DNA of 64,000 nt from Xenophilus aerolatus (GCA_030418545.1 QAIB01000012.1:1-64000), one strand, 5' to 3'; positions 33,947-42,375 are shown, counted from the first letter of the stretch. Numbers and translations: made by a program. Notes: a model not told the origin generated them from the sequence alone.

Positions 33947-35113
33947 TCACTGCGCCACGTAGTCCGACACCACCTTCCACTTCCCATCCACGATCTGCGA
34001 CAGCCGCGACGCGTTGTTGCCCAGCCGCTGGCTTGCGGTGAAGGTCATCTTGGGCGAGCCGAACATGTCGGGCGGGAAGGTGCTGGCGTCCATGACCTTG
34101 ATGAAGGAGTCGGTGCTCAGGTTGGCACCGGCCTTCTGCGCCACCTGCGCGAAGGTGTCGATGATCATGTAGCCGTAGACCGAGAACACCGTCGGGTCCT
34201 CGTTGAACTTGGTCTTGTACTTGTTGGCCCAGAAGCGGATCTTCGGATCGGCCTCGTCGGTGTAGGGGTTCTGCACCGTCATGGTGGCGTACATGCCATC
34301 CATGGCCTTGCCGCCGAGCTTGTGGATGAGGTCGGTGTAGGCCGCGCTGGAACCGAGGAAGGTCGGGTTGAAGCCCGTCTTGCGCGACTCGCCGATGGTG
34401 CCGATGGTCTCGCGGATGATGGTGCCCAGCACCACCAGGTCGCAGCCGGCCGCCTTCATCTTCGCGACCTGCGAGCTGAAGTCGGTCGCGCCGCGCTTGA
34501 ACGAGGTCTTCTCCGCGAGCTCCATGCCCACCGTTTTCAGGCCCGCCTCGGCGCCGCGCTGCACCTCGAGCCCGAACTCGTCGTCCTGGTAGATGGTGCA
34601 GACCTTCTTGGCGCCCTTGTCCTTCACCATCTTGGGCAGCGCCATGCGGATCTGGTCGTAGTAGGTGGCCGCGAACGAGTACTTGAGCCGGTTCAGCGGC
34701 TCGTACATCTCCCGCGCTGCGGTGATCGGCAGGAAGTTGATGACGTTCTTGTCGAACTGCACCGGCATCGCCGCCATGTTCTGCGCCGTACCGATGTGGC
34801 CGGCCATGATGAAGATCTTGTCCTGGTTGACCAGCTTCTGCGCCGCCAGCACGGCCTTCTTCGGGTCGTAGCCCGAATCCTCCACGTACAGCTTGAGCTT
34901 GCGGCCGTTGATGCCGCCCTGCTCGTTGATCTCGTCCACGCGCAGCTGCATGCCGTTGCGCGACTGCTTGCCGAAGCCCGCGAGCGGGCCCGACAGGTCC
35001 TGGATGGTGCCGATGCGGATCTCGTCCTTGCTCACGCCCTGCTGGGCGTGCGCGAAGGAGGCCCCCAGCGCCAGGACGGCGATGGCCAGGGTGGCGGGGC
35101 GGAAGGTCTTCAT
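33947..35113 (-). CDS. livK: Branched-chain amino-acid-type ABC substrate-binding protein
   Basis: 388-residue periplasmic type I binding protein with signal MKTFRPATLAIAVLALGASF and cleavage near AHAQ. The mature part has EIRIGTIQDLSGPLAGFGKQ, GMQLRVDEINEQGGINGRKLKLYVEDSGYDPKKAV, VINFLPITAAREMYEPL, VCTIYQDDEFGLEVQRG and TSFKRGATDFSSQVAKMKAAGCDLVVLG, all Leu/Ile/Val-family marks. GGAGAC lies ahead of the ATG. It is the last gene of a livH-M-G-F-acs-livK operon. Because a CoA ligase sits in the operon, an aromatic or fatty acid is as likely a ligand as an amino acid. Confidence 0.92.
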   Translation of the reverse strand: MKTFRPATLAIAVLALGASFAHAQQGVSKDEIRIGTIQDLSGPLAGFGKQSRNGMQLRVDEINEQGGINGRKLKLYVEDSGYDPKKAVLAAQKLVNQDKIFIMAGHIGTAQNMAAMPVQFDKNVINFLPITAAREMYEPLNRLKYSFAATYYDQIRMALPKMVKDKGAKKVCTIYQDDEFGLEVQRGAEAGLKTVGMELAEKTSFKRGATDFSSQVAKMKAAGCDLVVLGTIIRETIGTIGESRKTGFNPTFLGSSAAYTDLIHKLGGKAMDGMYATMTVQNPYTDEADPKIRFWANKYKTKFNEDPTVFSVYGYMIIDTFAQVAQKAGANLSTDSFIKVMDASTFPPDMFGSPKMTFTASQRLGNNASRLSQIVDGKWKVVSDYVAQ

Positions 35114-35144
35114 GGTGGCTGTCTCCTGTCGTTGATGGGAACCG

Positions 35145-37034
35145 CTAGGCGCGATACATGGCTTCGATCTGCGGCGCGTACTTGGCCTGCACCAGCTTGC
35201 GCTTGAGCTTCATCGTCGGCGTGAGCTCCTCGTCCTCGGCCGACAGCTGCGTGTCGAGCAAGAAGAACTTCTTGATCTGCTCGACCCGCGCGAACTTCGC
35301 GTTCACCCGATCGATCTCGCCCTGGATCAGGTCCTGCACCTCCTGCGCGCGCGTGAGGCTGGCGTAGTTGCTGAAGGGCACGTCGTGGTCCTGCGCAAAC
35401 TTCTCCACGTTCTCCTGGTCGATCATGATGATCACCGTCAGGTAGGGCTTCGCATCGCCGATGACCACCGCATCGGTCACGTAGGGGCTGAACTTGAGTT
35501 CGTTCTCCCACTCGCTCGGCGTGATGTTCTTGCCGCCCGCCGTGATGATGATGTCCTTCATTCGGTCGGTGATGCGGAAATACCCGTCCTCCTCCATCTG
35601 CCCGACGTCGCCCGTGTGCAGCCAGCCCTCGGCGTCGATGGTCTCCGCCGTCTTTTCGGGCTGGTTGAGGTAGCCCATGAAGACGTTGGGGCCGCGCACC
35701 AGGATCTCGCCCGTGGCGGGATCGATGCGCACCTCGTTGTAGCCCGCGGCGGGCCCGATCGAACCCGGCTTGATGCGCGCCGCCGGCACGCCGGTGGACG
35801 CGCCGCAGCTCTCGGTCATGCCCCACACCTCCAGCATGGGCACGCCCAGCGAGAGGTACCACTTGACCAGCTCGGGCGAGATCGGCGCCGCCCCCGTGAC
35901 GAGAAAGCGCGCGCGGTGGATGCCGATGAGCTTGCGCACGTTGTCCAGCACCAGCCAGCGCGCGAGCCGGAAGCGGAGCTTCAGCCCGGCGTCGACCGCT
36001 TCGCCCGCCAGCACCTTGTCGGCGATCTGCCGGCCCACGCCGATGGCCCAGGCGTAGGCGGCCTGCTGCACGCTGCTGGCCTCCTTCAGCGCGATCATCA
36101 CGCCGGAGTAGAACTTCTCCCACACCCGCGGCACGGCGGTGAAGACGGTCGGCGCAATCTCCCGCACGTTCTCGGGCACCGTCTCGGGGTTCTCGACGAA
36201 GTTGAGCACCGAGCCCGTGTACATCGCGAAGTACTCGCCGCCCATGCGCTCGGCCACGTGGCACAGGGGCAGGAAGCACATGCGCTCGTCGCGCTCGTCC
36301 TGCGCCACCAGCGTGTTGTAGCCCCGCATGGTGTAGACCAGTCCATGGTGCGAGTGCATCGCGCCCTTGGGCTTGCCGGTGGTGCCCGAGGTGTAGATCA
36401 GGATGGCCAGGTCCTCCGGCCGGCAGCCGGCGACGCGCTCGCGCACGGCTTGCGGATGCGACTGCAGGTGCTCGCGGCCGAGGGCGCGCAGGGCATCCAG
36501 GCTGATGACGCCCGGGTCGTCGAGCTCACGCAGGCCCTCCATGTCGAACACGACGATCTTGCGCAGCAGCGGCAGGCGATCGCGCACCTCCAGCGCCTTG
36601 TCGAGCTGCTCGTCGTCTTCCACGAAAAGCAGTGTGGTGCGCGAGTCCTCGCACAGGTAGTGCACCTGCGAGGCCGCATCGGTCGGGTAGATGCCGTTGG
36701 CCACGCCGTTGCAGCTGAGCACCGCGAGGTCGCACAGCACCCATTCGACGACGGTGTTCGACAGGATGGAGGCACATTCGCCGCGCGCGAAGCCCAGCAC
36801 CAGCAGGCCGGCGGCGATCTCCCGCACCGCTTCGGCCGTCTGGCGCCAGCTCCAGCTGCGCCAGATGCCCAGTTCCTTCTGGCGCATCCACACGGCGTCG
36901 CCGCGCAGATCCACGGCGTTCCAGAACACGGCGGGAATGGTGTCGCCCGGCACGGCGATGTCGGTGCGCGGCTGCAGGTGGCCAAGGTCCCAGAGCCCGG
37001 CCGGTGCGCGGAGGGAGGAAGGGGCTGCGCTCAT
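35145..37034 (-). CDS. AMP-dependent synthetase (long-chain acyl-CoA ligase-like)
   Basis: 629-residue adenylate-forming enzyme that would activate a carboxylic acid to its CoA thioester at the expense of ATP. The P-loop is ILIYTSGTTGKPKGAMHSHHG near residue 211. VWGMTESCGAST near residue 401 carries the ATP-contacting motif, GWLHTGDVGQMEEDGYFRITDRMKDII near residue 472 holds the hinge region, and GGKNITPSEWE precedes the catalytic C-terminal lobe. It resembles the FAA1-type long-chain ligases often found inside liv operons. The stop of livF overlaps its start by four bases, and livK follows by 31 bp. The substrate is presumably what the transporter brings in. Confidence 0.92.
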   Translation of the reverse strand: MSAAPSSLRAPAGLWDLGHLQPRTDIAVPGDTIPAVFWNAVDLRGDAVWMRQKELGIWRSWSWRQTAEAVREIAAGLLVLGFARGECASILSNTVVEWVLCDLAVLSCNGVANGIYPTDAASQVHYLCEDSRTTLLFVEDDEQLDKALEVRDRLPLLRKIVVFDMEGLRELDDPGVISLDALRALGREHLQSHPQAVRERVAGCRPEDLAILIYTSGTTGKPKGAMHSHHGLVYTMRGYNTLVAQDERDERMCFLPLCHVAERMGGEYFAMYTGSVLNFVENPETVPENVREIAPTVFTAVPRVWEKFYSGVMIALKEASSVQQAAYAWAIGVGRQIADKVLAGEAVDAGLKLRFRLARWLVLDNVRKLIGIHRARFLVTGAAPISPELVKWYLSLGVPMLEVWGMTESCGASTGVPAARIKPGSIGPAAGYNEVRIDPATGEILVRGPNVFMGYLNQPEKTAETIDAEGWLHTGDVGQMEEDGYFRITDRMKDIIITAGGKNITPSEWENELKFSPYVTDAVVIGDAKPYLTVIIMIDQENVEKFAQDHDVPFSNYASLTRAQEVQDLIQGEIDRVNAKFARVEQIKKFFLLDTQLSAEDEELTPTMKLKRKLVQAKYAPQIEAMYRA

Positions 37035-37804
37035 CGCCAGGTCTTCTTTTTCTTCCAGCGGCGTTCGCCGCGCACACCGTCGTCCTGCAGGCCGAGGTAG
37101 AACTCCTTGATGTCGTCCTTCTCGCGCAGGCGCTCGCAGCTGTCTTCCATGACGATGCGCCCGTTCTCGAGCACGTAGCCGTAATCGGCCGCATTGAGGG
37201 CCATGTTGGCGTTCTGTTCCACCAGCAGGATGGTGGTGCCGCGCTCGCGGTTGATGCGCACGACGATCTCGAAGATCTCCTTGGTGAGCTTGGGCGAGAG
37301 GCCCAGCGAGGGCTCGTCGAGCAGGATGAGCTGCGGCGCGGCCATGATGGCGCGCGAGATGGCCAGCATCTGCTGCTGTCCGCCCGAGAGCAGGCCCGCG
37401 TCCTGCGCGGCGCGCTCGCGCAGGATGGGGAAGTAGCCGAACACGGTCTCGATGTCACATGCGACGCCGTCGCGGTCGCGGCGCGTGTAGGCGCCCATGA
37501 GCAGGTTGTCCTTCACCGACAGCAGCGGGAACACCTCGCGCCCCTCGGGCACGTGCGACAGGCCCTGCTGCACGATGAAGGCCGGGTCCTTGGCGGTGAT
37601 GTCCTGGCCCTTGAAGTGGATCGACCCCTTGCGCGGGTCGATGATGCCGGAGATGGTCTTGAGGATCGTCGTCTTGCCCGCGCCGTTGCTGCCCAGCACG
37701 GTGGCGATCTCCCCCTGACGCACCTTCAGGCTCACGCCGCGGATCGCCTTGATGGGGCCGTAGGCGCTCTCGACGTTGAGGAGTTGGAGGACTTCGGTGG
37801 TCAT
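37031..37804 (-). CDS. livF: Branched-chain amino-acid-type ABC ATP-binding protein LivF
   Basis: 257-residue cytoplasmic ATPase with Walker A GSNGAGKTTILKT, Q-loop VPEGREVFPLLSVKDN, signature LLSGGQQQMLAISRAI, Walker B LILLDEPSLGLSPKL and H-loop VEQNANMALNAADYGYVLENGRI. The VPEGR and VEQN motifs distinguish LivF from LivG. The C-terminal SCERLREKDDIKEFYLGL is the LivF tail. The stop overlaps the CoA ligase start by four bases. Upstream of its ATG lies a 619-bp repeat-rich gap before livG, which is unusual because livG and livF are normally adjacent. Confidence 0.94.
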   Translation of the reverse strand: MTTEVLQLLNVESAYGPIKAIRGVSLKVRQGEIATVLGSNGAGKTTILKTISGIIDPRKGSIHFKGQDITAKDPAFIVQQGLSHVPEGREVFPLLSVKDNLLMGAYTRRDRDGVACDIETVFGYFPILRERAAQDAGLLSGGQQQMLAISRAIMAAPQLILLDEPSLGLSPKLTKEIFEIVVRINRERGTTILLVEQNANMALNAADYGYVLENGRIVMEDSCERLREKDDIKEFYLGLQDDGVRGERRWKKKKTWR

Positions 37805-37974
37805 GCTTGGGCGCCTTCCGACAAGTCGCCCGACGGGTGCGCCAGCGCTGGGAGGCCGGACGATGGGGAGTCGGCATGCGACCGGGCGCGCCGATGGCGA
37901 GGGGCAGGCGCCGGCTCGCTCAGACGCCGCGGGTCGCTGCGCGACTCCCCTGCGCTGCTCGCGACAGGCGGGGT

Positions 37975-38007
37975 CCGCGCAAACTCGCTTCGCTCAAACA
38001 TGCGCGG
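37975..38007 (+). repeat. Single-hairpin element with conserved loop, copy 2
   Basis: CCGCGCA (37975-37981) pairs perfectly with TGCGCGG (38001-38007), enclosing aactcgcttcgctcaaaca (37982-38000), the loop also seen at 16-34. Flanks gcggggtc before and ccct after are shared with copy 1, while the arms differ. Confidence 0.65.
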
Positions 38008-38214
38008 CCCTCTTCCCGCCTGCCGCTGCGCTGCTCGGCCGCGCCGATTCGCGATCCGGCGCCCGCCCCTCGCCATCGTGGAAGCCGGGTGCCGCATCCC
38101 CTCGCTTTCACGCCGTGCATTCCGAGGACGTGGTTCGACCGCAGGCGGAGCCCGGTGCGCGGTGCGGGCTGGGCACGCCCCTGTGCGTCGCCGAGAAGCG
38201 CAGGGCGGGGCGAG

Positions 38215-38308
38215 GCACGCCTGCCGAAGGACAGGCGTGCTTCGTGCACTGACTCGTCGCAGCTGTCTGAGCGGAGTGAACGCAGTGAACGCAGCGAGTT
38301 CTGCGACG
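38215..38308 (+). repeat. Two-hairpin intergenic element, copy 4
   Basis: Hairpin A (38215-38240) pairs GCACGCCTG with CAGGCGTGC around CCGAAGGA. The linker ttcgtgcactgact leads to hairpin B (38255-38308), where CGTCGCAG pairs with CTGCGACG. The loop carries gagcggagtgaacgcagtga text like copy 2. Confidence 0.75.
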
Positions 38309-38423
38309 CGAGCCCCGCCCGAGCATCGCAGGGAAGCCCCCGAAGGGGGCCGACGCACCGGGGCGAGCCCAGCCCGCACCGCGTACCGGGCGGTCCTTCC
38401 GACGTTCGGCGGCAAGCCCGTTC

Positions 38424-39236
38424 TCATGCCACCCTCCGCAAACTGCTCACGTCCTCGATCGTCCCCAGGTACGCCTCGACCACCTTCGGGTCCGACTGCA
38501 CCTCGCGCGACGATCCCATCGCCAGCACCTCGCCCTGGTTCATCGCCAGCACCCGATCCGACACCTTGGACACCAGCGTCATGTCGTGCTCCACCATCAG
38601 CACCGAAATGCCCAGCTCGTGCTGGATGTCCTGGATCCAGAAGGCCATGTCGGCCGTCTCCTCCACGTTCAGGCCCGACGACGGCTCGTCCAGCAACAGC
38701 AGCTTGGGCTCGGTACACAGCGCCCGAGCCAGCTCCACCACCTTGCGCACGCCATACGGCAAGCCTGCCACCAGCGAGTCGCGGTGGTGCTGCAGGTCCA
38801 ACAAATCGATCACCTGCTCCGCCTTCTCGCGCGCGGCGATCTCGGCACGCCGCGTGGCGGCGGTGAAGAACAGTTCGCTGAAGAAGCCCGTCGCACGGTG
38901 CGTGTGGCGACCGATCAGCAGGTTGTGCAGCACCGTCGCGTGCTCGAACAGCTCGATGTTCTGGAAGGTGCGTGCGATGCCCAGCGCGGCGATGGCGTGC
39001 GGCGGCTGATCGGTGAGCCGCAGCGGCGCCTCCCCGCCATGCCAGGTGATCTGCCCCGTGGTCGGCTGGTAGATGCGGCTGATCAGGTTGAACACCGTCG
39101 TCTTGCCCGCGCCGTTGGGCCCGATCAGCGTGAACACCTCGCCGCGCCGCACGTCGAAGCTCACCTTGTTCACGGCCAGCACCCCCCCGAAGCGCACGCT
39201 CAGGTCCTGGGCCGAGAGGAGCACGTCGTGGTTCAT
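38424..39236 (-). CDS. livG: Branched-chain amino-acid-type ABC ATP-binding protein LivG
   Basis: 270-residue cytoplasmic ATPase starting [18 protein letters not shown]. It has Walker [14 protein letters not shown]-loop [17 protein letters not shown], signature-like [16 protein letters not shown], where LSGG is replaced by LPYG as in LivG proteins, Walker [13 protein letters not shown] and H-loop [21 protein letters not shown]. The ATG at 39236 is chosen because upstream frame extension runs through an intergenic palindrome. It is separated from livM by 151 bp and from livF by 619 bp, both filled with repeats. Confidence 0.93.
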   Translation of the reverse strand: MNHDVLLSAQDLSVRFGGVLAVNKVSFDVRRGEVFTLIGPNGAGKTTVFNLISRIYQPTTGQITWHGGEAPLRLTDQPPHAIAALGIARTFQNIELFEHATVLHNLLIGRHTHRATGFFSELFFTAATRRAEIAAREKAEQVIDLLDLQHHRDSLVAGLPYGVRKVVELARALCTEPKLLLLDEPSSGLNVEETADMAFWIQDIQHELGISVLMVEHDMTLVSKVSDRVLAMNQGEVLAMGSSREVQSDPKVVEAYLGTIEDVSSLRRVA

Positions 39237-39253
39237 GAGACGTCCTGGTGCGG

Positions 39254-39386
39254 GAGCGGGCAGCCGTACGCGATAAGCGCAAAAGTCGCGCGAAGAGCGC
39301 GAAAGAAATACCGACTGGATACTTTTTTCGCGTTCTTTCGCGACCTTCGCGAAACCTTCGCGCCGTTCGCGTACGGATGTCCGCTT
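39254..39386. repeat. Long imperfect palindrome between livM and livG
   Basis: The left half (agcgggcagccgtacgcg onward, 39254-39307) is an imperfect reverse complement of the right half (39318-39386, ending gcgtacggatgtccgctttt). Both arms contain several CGCGAA/TTCGCG units. A similar palindrome with the same gtacggatgtcc end lies between livH and livM. As RNA it would fold into a long hairpin inside the operon transcript. Confidence 0.7.
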
Positions 39387-39387
39387 T

Positions 39388-40464
39388 TCATCTGAGCCGA
39401 TCCGACTTGGTGAACGACTTCTGCCGCTTGAACATGCCCCGGCGGTAGAACGGAAACAGCTGCAGGTAGGTGCGGACCTTGAGCCAGCGGCCGTACAACC
39501 CCATCGGCTCGAAGAGGACAAAAGCGATCAGCACCAGCCCGTACACCAGCCCCTGCAGCCCCGGCGCCTGGCCGATGGCGGCGGGCAGGAAGTCCTTGCT
39601 CATGGCGATCAGCTGCGGCATCGAGATCAGGAAGATCGCGCCGAGGAACACGCCGTGCACCGAGCCGAGGCCGCCGATCACCACCAGCAGCAGCAGGTCG
39701 ATCGACTGCAGGATGCTGAACTGGTCGGGCGAGAGAAAGCTGATCTTGTGCGCATACAGCGCGCCGCCGAGGCCCGCCAGCGCCGCCGAGATCGCGAACG
39801 ACAGCGTCTTGTAGCGCGCCAGGTGGATGCCCATGCTCTGCGCCGAGATCTCCGAATCGCGAATGGCGACGAAGGCGCGGCCTGTGGGCGCACGCAGCAG
39901 GTTGAGCACGCCCAGCGTGCACAGCACCGTCGTGACCAGGCACACGAAGTAGAAGGCCTCGCCGCTGCCGAAGTCCAGCCCGAAGAGCCTGGGCGACTTC
40001 ACGTGCAGCCCGGCATTGCCGCCGGTGACGCTCTCCCAGCGCGCGAACACCTCTTCCACGATGAAGCCGAAGGCCAGCGTGGCGATGCCCAGGTAGATGC
40101 CCTTGACGCGCAGCGCCGGCATGGCGACCACCACGCCCACCGCCGCCGACAGCAGGGCCGCCGCCACCATCGCCACCGGAAAGGGAACGCCCAGGTTGGT
40201 CAACACCCCCTGCGCGTAGGCGCCCGTGCCCAGGAAGGCCGCATGGCCGATGGAGAACTGGCCCGTGAAGCCCGCCAGCAGCATCAGCCCCAGGCCGACC
40301 ACCGAGTAGATCAGCACGAAGTTCAGCTGCGCGAGCCAGTACTCGTCGAGCAGCCAGGGCGCGGCCAGCAGCACCACGCCGAGCATCGCGTACCAGAAGC
40401 GGTGGCCACCGTGCTTGGCGAGCGCGATGTCCTGCGCGTAGCTGGTCTTGAAGATGTAGCGCAT
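39388..40464 (-). CDS. livM: Branched-chain amino-acid-type ABC permease LivM
   Basis: 358-residue inner-membrane permease starting MRYIFKTSYAQDIAL. Hydrophobic segments include WYAMLGVVLLAAPWLL, LNFVLIYSVVGLGLMLLAGFTGQFSIGHAAFLGTGAYAQGVL and FLISMPQLIAMS. The motifs GLNLLAGFTGQFSIGHAAF-like and GRAFVAIRDSEISAQSMGIHLARYKTLSFAISAALAGLGGALYA are family signatures, as is LLLVVIGGLGSVHGVFLGA. It is second in the operon after livH, separated from it by about 150 bp of palindromic DNA. With LivH it forms the channel. Confidence 0.94.
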   Translation of the reverse strand: MRYIFKTSYAQDIALAKHGGHRFWYAMLGVVLLAAPWLLDEYWLAQLNFVLIYSVVGLGLMLLAGFTGQFSIGHAAFLGTGAYAQGVLTNLGVPFPVAMVAAALLSAAVGVVVAMPALRVKGIYLGIATLAFGFIVEEVFARWESVTGGNAGLHVKSPRLFGLDFGSGEAFYFVCLVTTVLCTLGVLNLLRAPTGRAFVAIRDSEISAQSMGIHLARYKTLSFAISAALAGLGGALYAHKISFLSPDQFSILQSIDLLLLVVIGGLGSVHGVFLGAIFLISMPQLIAMSKDFLPAAIGQAPGLQGLVYGLVLIAFVLFEPMGLYGRWLKVRTYLQLFPFYRRGMFKRQKSFTKSDRLR

Positions 40465-40476
40465 GGAAGTCGGTCA

Positions 40477-40611
40477 GAAAAGCGGACTGCCGAACGCGAA
40501 GGACGCAGAAGTTGCGAGAAGGTCGCGAAAAAGACGAAGAGCTTTTCGAATGAACTCTTTCGCGCTTTTCGCGTGACTTTCGCGTCCTTCGCGTACGGAT
40601 GTCCTTCGCAT
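40477..40611. repeat. Long imperfect palindrome between livH and livM
   Basis: The left half (agaaaagcggactgccgaac onward) mirrors the right half ending gcgtccttcgcgtacggatgtcc. Both arms are studded with CGCGAA/TTCGCG units. The centre is near gagcttttcgaatgaactct. It is a second copy of the palindrome at 39254-39386, with diverged arms. Confidence 0.7.
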
Positions 40612-40613
40612 GC

Positions 40614-41489
40614 TCACACCTTCTTGCGCAGCTTCTCGCCGAACAGCCCGTTCGGCTTGAGCATCAGCATCGCCAGCACCACGATGTAGGGCGCCGTGTC
40701 CTTGAAGCCATCGGGCAGGTAGAAGCCGGCGAAGGACTCCACCACGCCGATCACCAGCCCGCCGACGATGGCGCCCGGCAGGCTGCCGAAGCCGCCGACC
40801 ACGGCGGCCGGGAAGGCCTTGAGCCCGATGAGCCCCATGTTGGCGTGCACGAAGGTGATCGGCGCCAGCAGCATGCCGGCCACCGTCGCCACCGCGGCGG
40901 CCAGTCCCCACACCAGCCCGTTGAGCCGCTTGACCGGAATGCCCATGTAGTAGGCCGCCAGCTGGTTCTGCGAGCTGGCCTGCATCGCGATGCCCAGCTT
41001 GCTGTAGCGGAACATCGCGAACAGCAGCACGCACAGCACCGCGGTGGCGCCGATCACCACGGCCTGCTCGACATTCACCACCAGGCCGCCGAGCTTCCAG
41101 ACCTGGTCCTTGTAGGGCACGGGCAGCGTGTGCGTCTCGGTGCCGATGCCGGGCACCATGGTGATCAGCCCGCGCAGCACATAGCCGATGCCGATGGTGA
41201 GCATCACGATCGAGAACTGCGGCTGTCCGAGGATGGGCCGGATCACCGCCAGCTCGACCAGCATGCCGAAGGCCGCCATCGCCACCACCGCCAGGATCGC
41301 CGCCAGCCAGAAGGGCAGGCCGAAGAGCGTCATGCCCGCGAAGGCCGTGAAGGCGCCCAGCATCATCAGGTCGCCCTGCGCGAAGCTCACCGTCTCGGTG
41401 GCCTTGTAGATCAGCACGAAGCCCAGCGCGATCAGGCCGTAGATGCAGCCTTGCGCGATGCCCGAGAGGAGGAGCTGGAGGACTTGCAC
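40614..41489 (-). CDS. livH: Branched-chain amino-acid-type ABC permease LivH
   Basis: 291-residue inner-membrane permease that starts with GTG (VQVLQLLLSGIAQGCIYGLI). Signatures: ALGFVLIYKATETVSFAQGDLMMLGAF near the N-terminus, YSKLGIAMQASSQNQLAAYYMGIPVKRLNGLVWGLAAAVATVAGMLLAP in the middle, and GLKAFPAAVVGGFGSLPGAIVGGLVIGVVE near residue 225. It is the first gene of the liv operon. An AraC-type regulator lies upstream on the same strand, 73 bp away, with a GCTAT repeat between. GGAG-type purines precede the GTG weakly, so the exact start is moderately sure. Confidence 0.93.
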   Translation of the reverse strand: MQVLQLLLSGIAQGCIYGLIALGFVLIYKATETVSFAQGDLMMLGAFTAFAGMTLFGLPFWLAAILAVVAMAAFGMLVELAVIRPILGQPQFSIVMLTIGIGYVLRGLITMVPGIGTETHTLPVPYKDQVWKLGGLVVNVEQAVVIGATAVLCVLLFAMFRYSKLGIAMQASSQNQLAAYYMGIPVKRLNGLVWGLAAAVATVAGMLLAPITFVHANMGLIGLKAFPAAVVGGFGSLPGAIVGGLVIGVVESFAGFYLPDGFKDTAPYIVVLAMLMLKPNGLFGEKLRKKV

Positions 41490-41512
41490 GGCAGCCGGCC
41501 CTCCACTCAGGA

Positions 41513-41578
41513 TTTCAAGCCAAATCGGCCTGCAGCGCCCGTGGGCCGGGCGCAGACAGCTATCAATTGCATAGCACC
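41513..41578 (-). repeat. GCTAT-type 17-nt hairpin repeat, copy 3, overlapping the AraC stop codon
   Basis: On the minus strand GCTATGCAATTGATAGC (41575-41559) is followed by tgtctgcgcccgg, a GC-rich part and ccgatttggcttgaaa. The TGA stop of the AraC gene (41563-41565) lies inside the palindrome, so the repeat encodes the last residues (VLCN) and the stop. This suggests that insertion or retention of the repeat set the end of the protein. Confidence 0.7.
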
Positions 41579-42375
41579 CCACCCGCCGCGTCGTGCAGCG
41601 CGAGGCGCCGCGAGCCGGCCACGATGTCGCTGGGCCGAAGGCCGTAGATCTGCCGGATCGAGTGGCTGAAGTGGGTGGAGTCGGGGTACCCCGCGTCGAG
41701 GGCGATGTCGGTGAGGCTGGCCGACTCGCGCACGTAGCGCAGCAGGCTGCGCGCACGCTTCCAGGCGCGGAAGGCCCGGTAGGTCATGCCGGTCTGCGCC
41801 TTGAACAGATGCAGGAAGCGCGAGAAGGACAGGTGCACGTCCTCGGCGCACTGCTCGGCCGAGCGGGCCGCGGCCGGATCGGCGTTCACGCGCTCGACGA
41901 TGTGGCGGATGCGGGCGTCCAGGGGCCGCGGCGCCAGCGCCTGGCCGAAGAACAGGTGGTCGAAATCGATGCCGTCGAAGCACTCGCGGCCCGACGCATG
42001 CAGCAGGTGCGCATGGGCCGCGCGCACGCGGCGCACGAAGCGCGCATCGTCCACCGGTCCGCAGTGGCGCAGCACGGCGGGCAGCACGTCGGGCTCGGCC
42101 GAGTCGGCCTCGACCAGCAGGTTGAGGATCAGCGGCTCGGCGCTCTCCACCCGGTGCGGCACCTGCGGCGGCACGACGAACAGCTCGCCCGACTGCCACG
42201 CGCCCCCGCCGATGCGGATGCGGTTGGGCAGGCCCCGCGGCGACACGTAGATGCCGTAGCCGCCGAAGTTGCGCTCGCTCGCCGCGCCCAGCAGCCCGGC
42301 GTAGAACACACGCGTCGGCGTCAGCCACATCAGGCGCTCGCCGCCATCGGCGTGCACCACCCTGGTCGTCTGCAT
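41563..42375 (-). CDS. AraC-family transcriptional regulator
   Basis: 270-residue regulator from ATG 42375 (MQTTRVVHADGGERLMW). The N-terminal part has a cupin-like effector region with IYVSPRGLPNRIRIG and GELFVVPPQVPHRVES. The C-terminal double helix-turn-helix (about residues 165-265) includes EDVHLSFSRFLHLFKAQTGMTYRAFRAWKRARSLLRYVRE and SLTDIALDAGYPDSTHFSHSIRQIYGLRPSDIV, the second being the AraC signature. It is located upstream of livH on the same strand and could activate the liv operon or the esterase. The last residues and the stop lie in an intergenic repeat. Confidence 0.9.
   Translation of the reverse strand: MQTTRVVHADGGERLMWLTPTRVFYAGLLGAASERNFGGYGIYVSPRGLPNRIRIGGGAWQSGELFVVPPQVPHRVESAEPLILNLLVEADSAEPDVLPAVLRHCGPVDDARFVRRVRAAHAHLLHASGRECFDGIDFDHLFFGQALAPRPLDARIRHIVERVNADPAAARSAEQCAEDVHLSFSRFLHLFKAQTGMTYRAFRAWKRARSLLRYVRESASLTDIALDAGYPDSTHFSHSIRQIYGLRPSDIVAGSRRLALHDAAGGVLCN

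Larger units (their letters stand above)
37805..38423. other. 619-bp repeat-rich gap between livG and livF
   Basis: No gene is credible on either strand. It holds a single-hairpin element (37975-38007), a two-hairpin element (38215-38308), and GC-rich text such as gctgcgctgctcggc. Sequence between repeats (38010-38210) shows no recognisable feature. It splits what is usually one compact operon, so either transcripts run through the repeats or livF has its own promoter here. Confidence 0.7.

Noticed and set aside
37805-38423. A gene in the livG-livF gap
   Set aside because: Frames here are composed of repeat text and have no start with a ribosome site or any recognisable fold.
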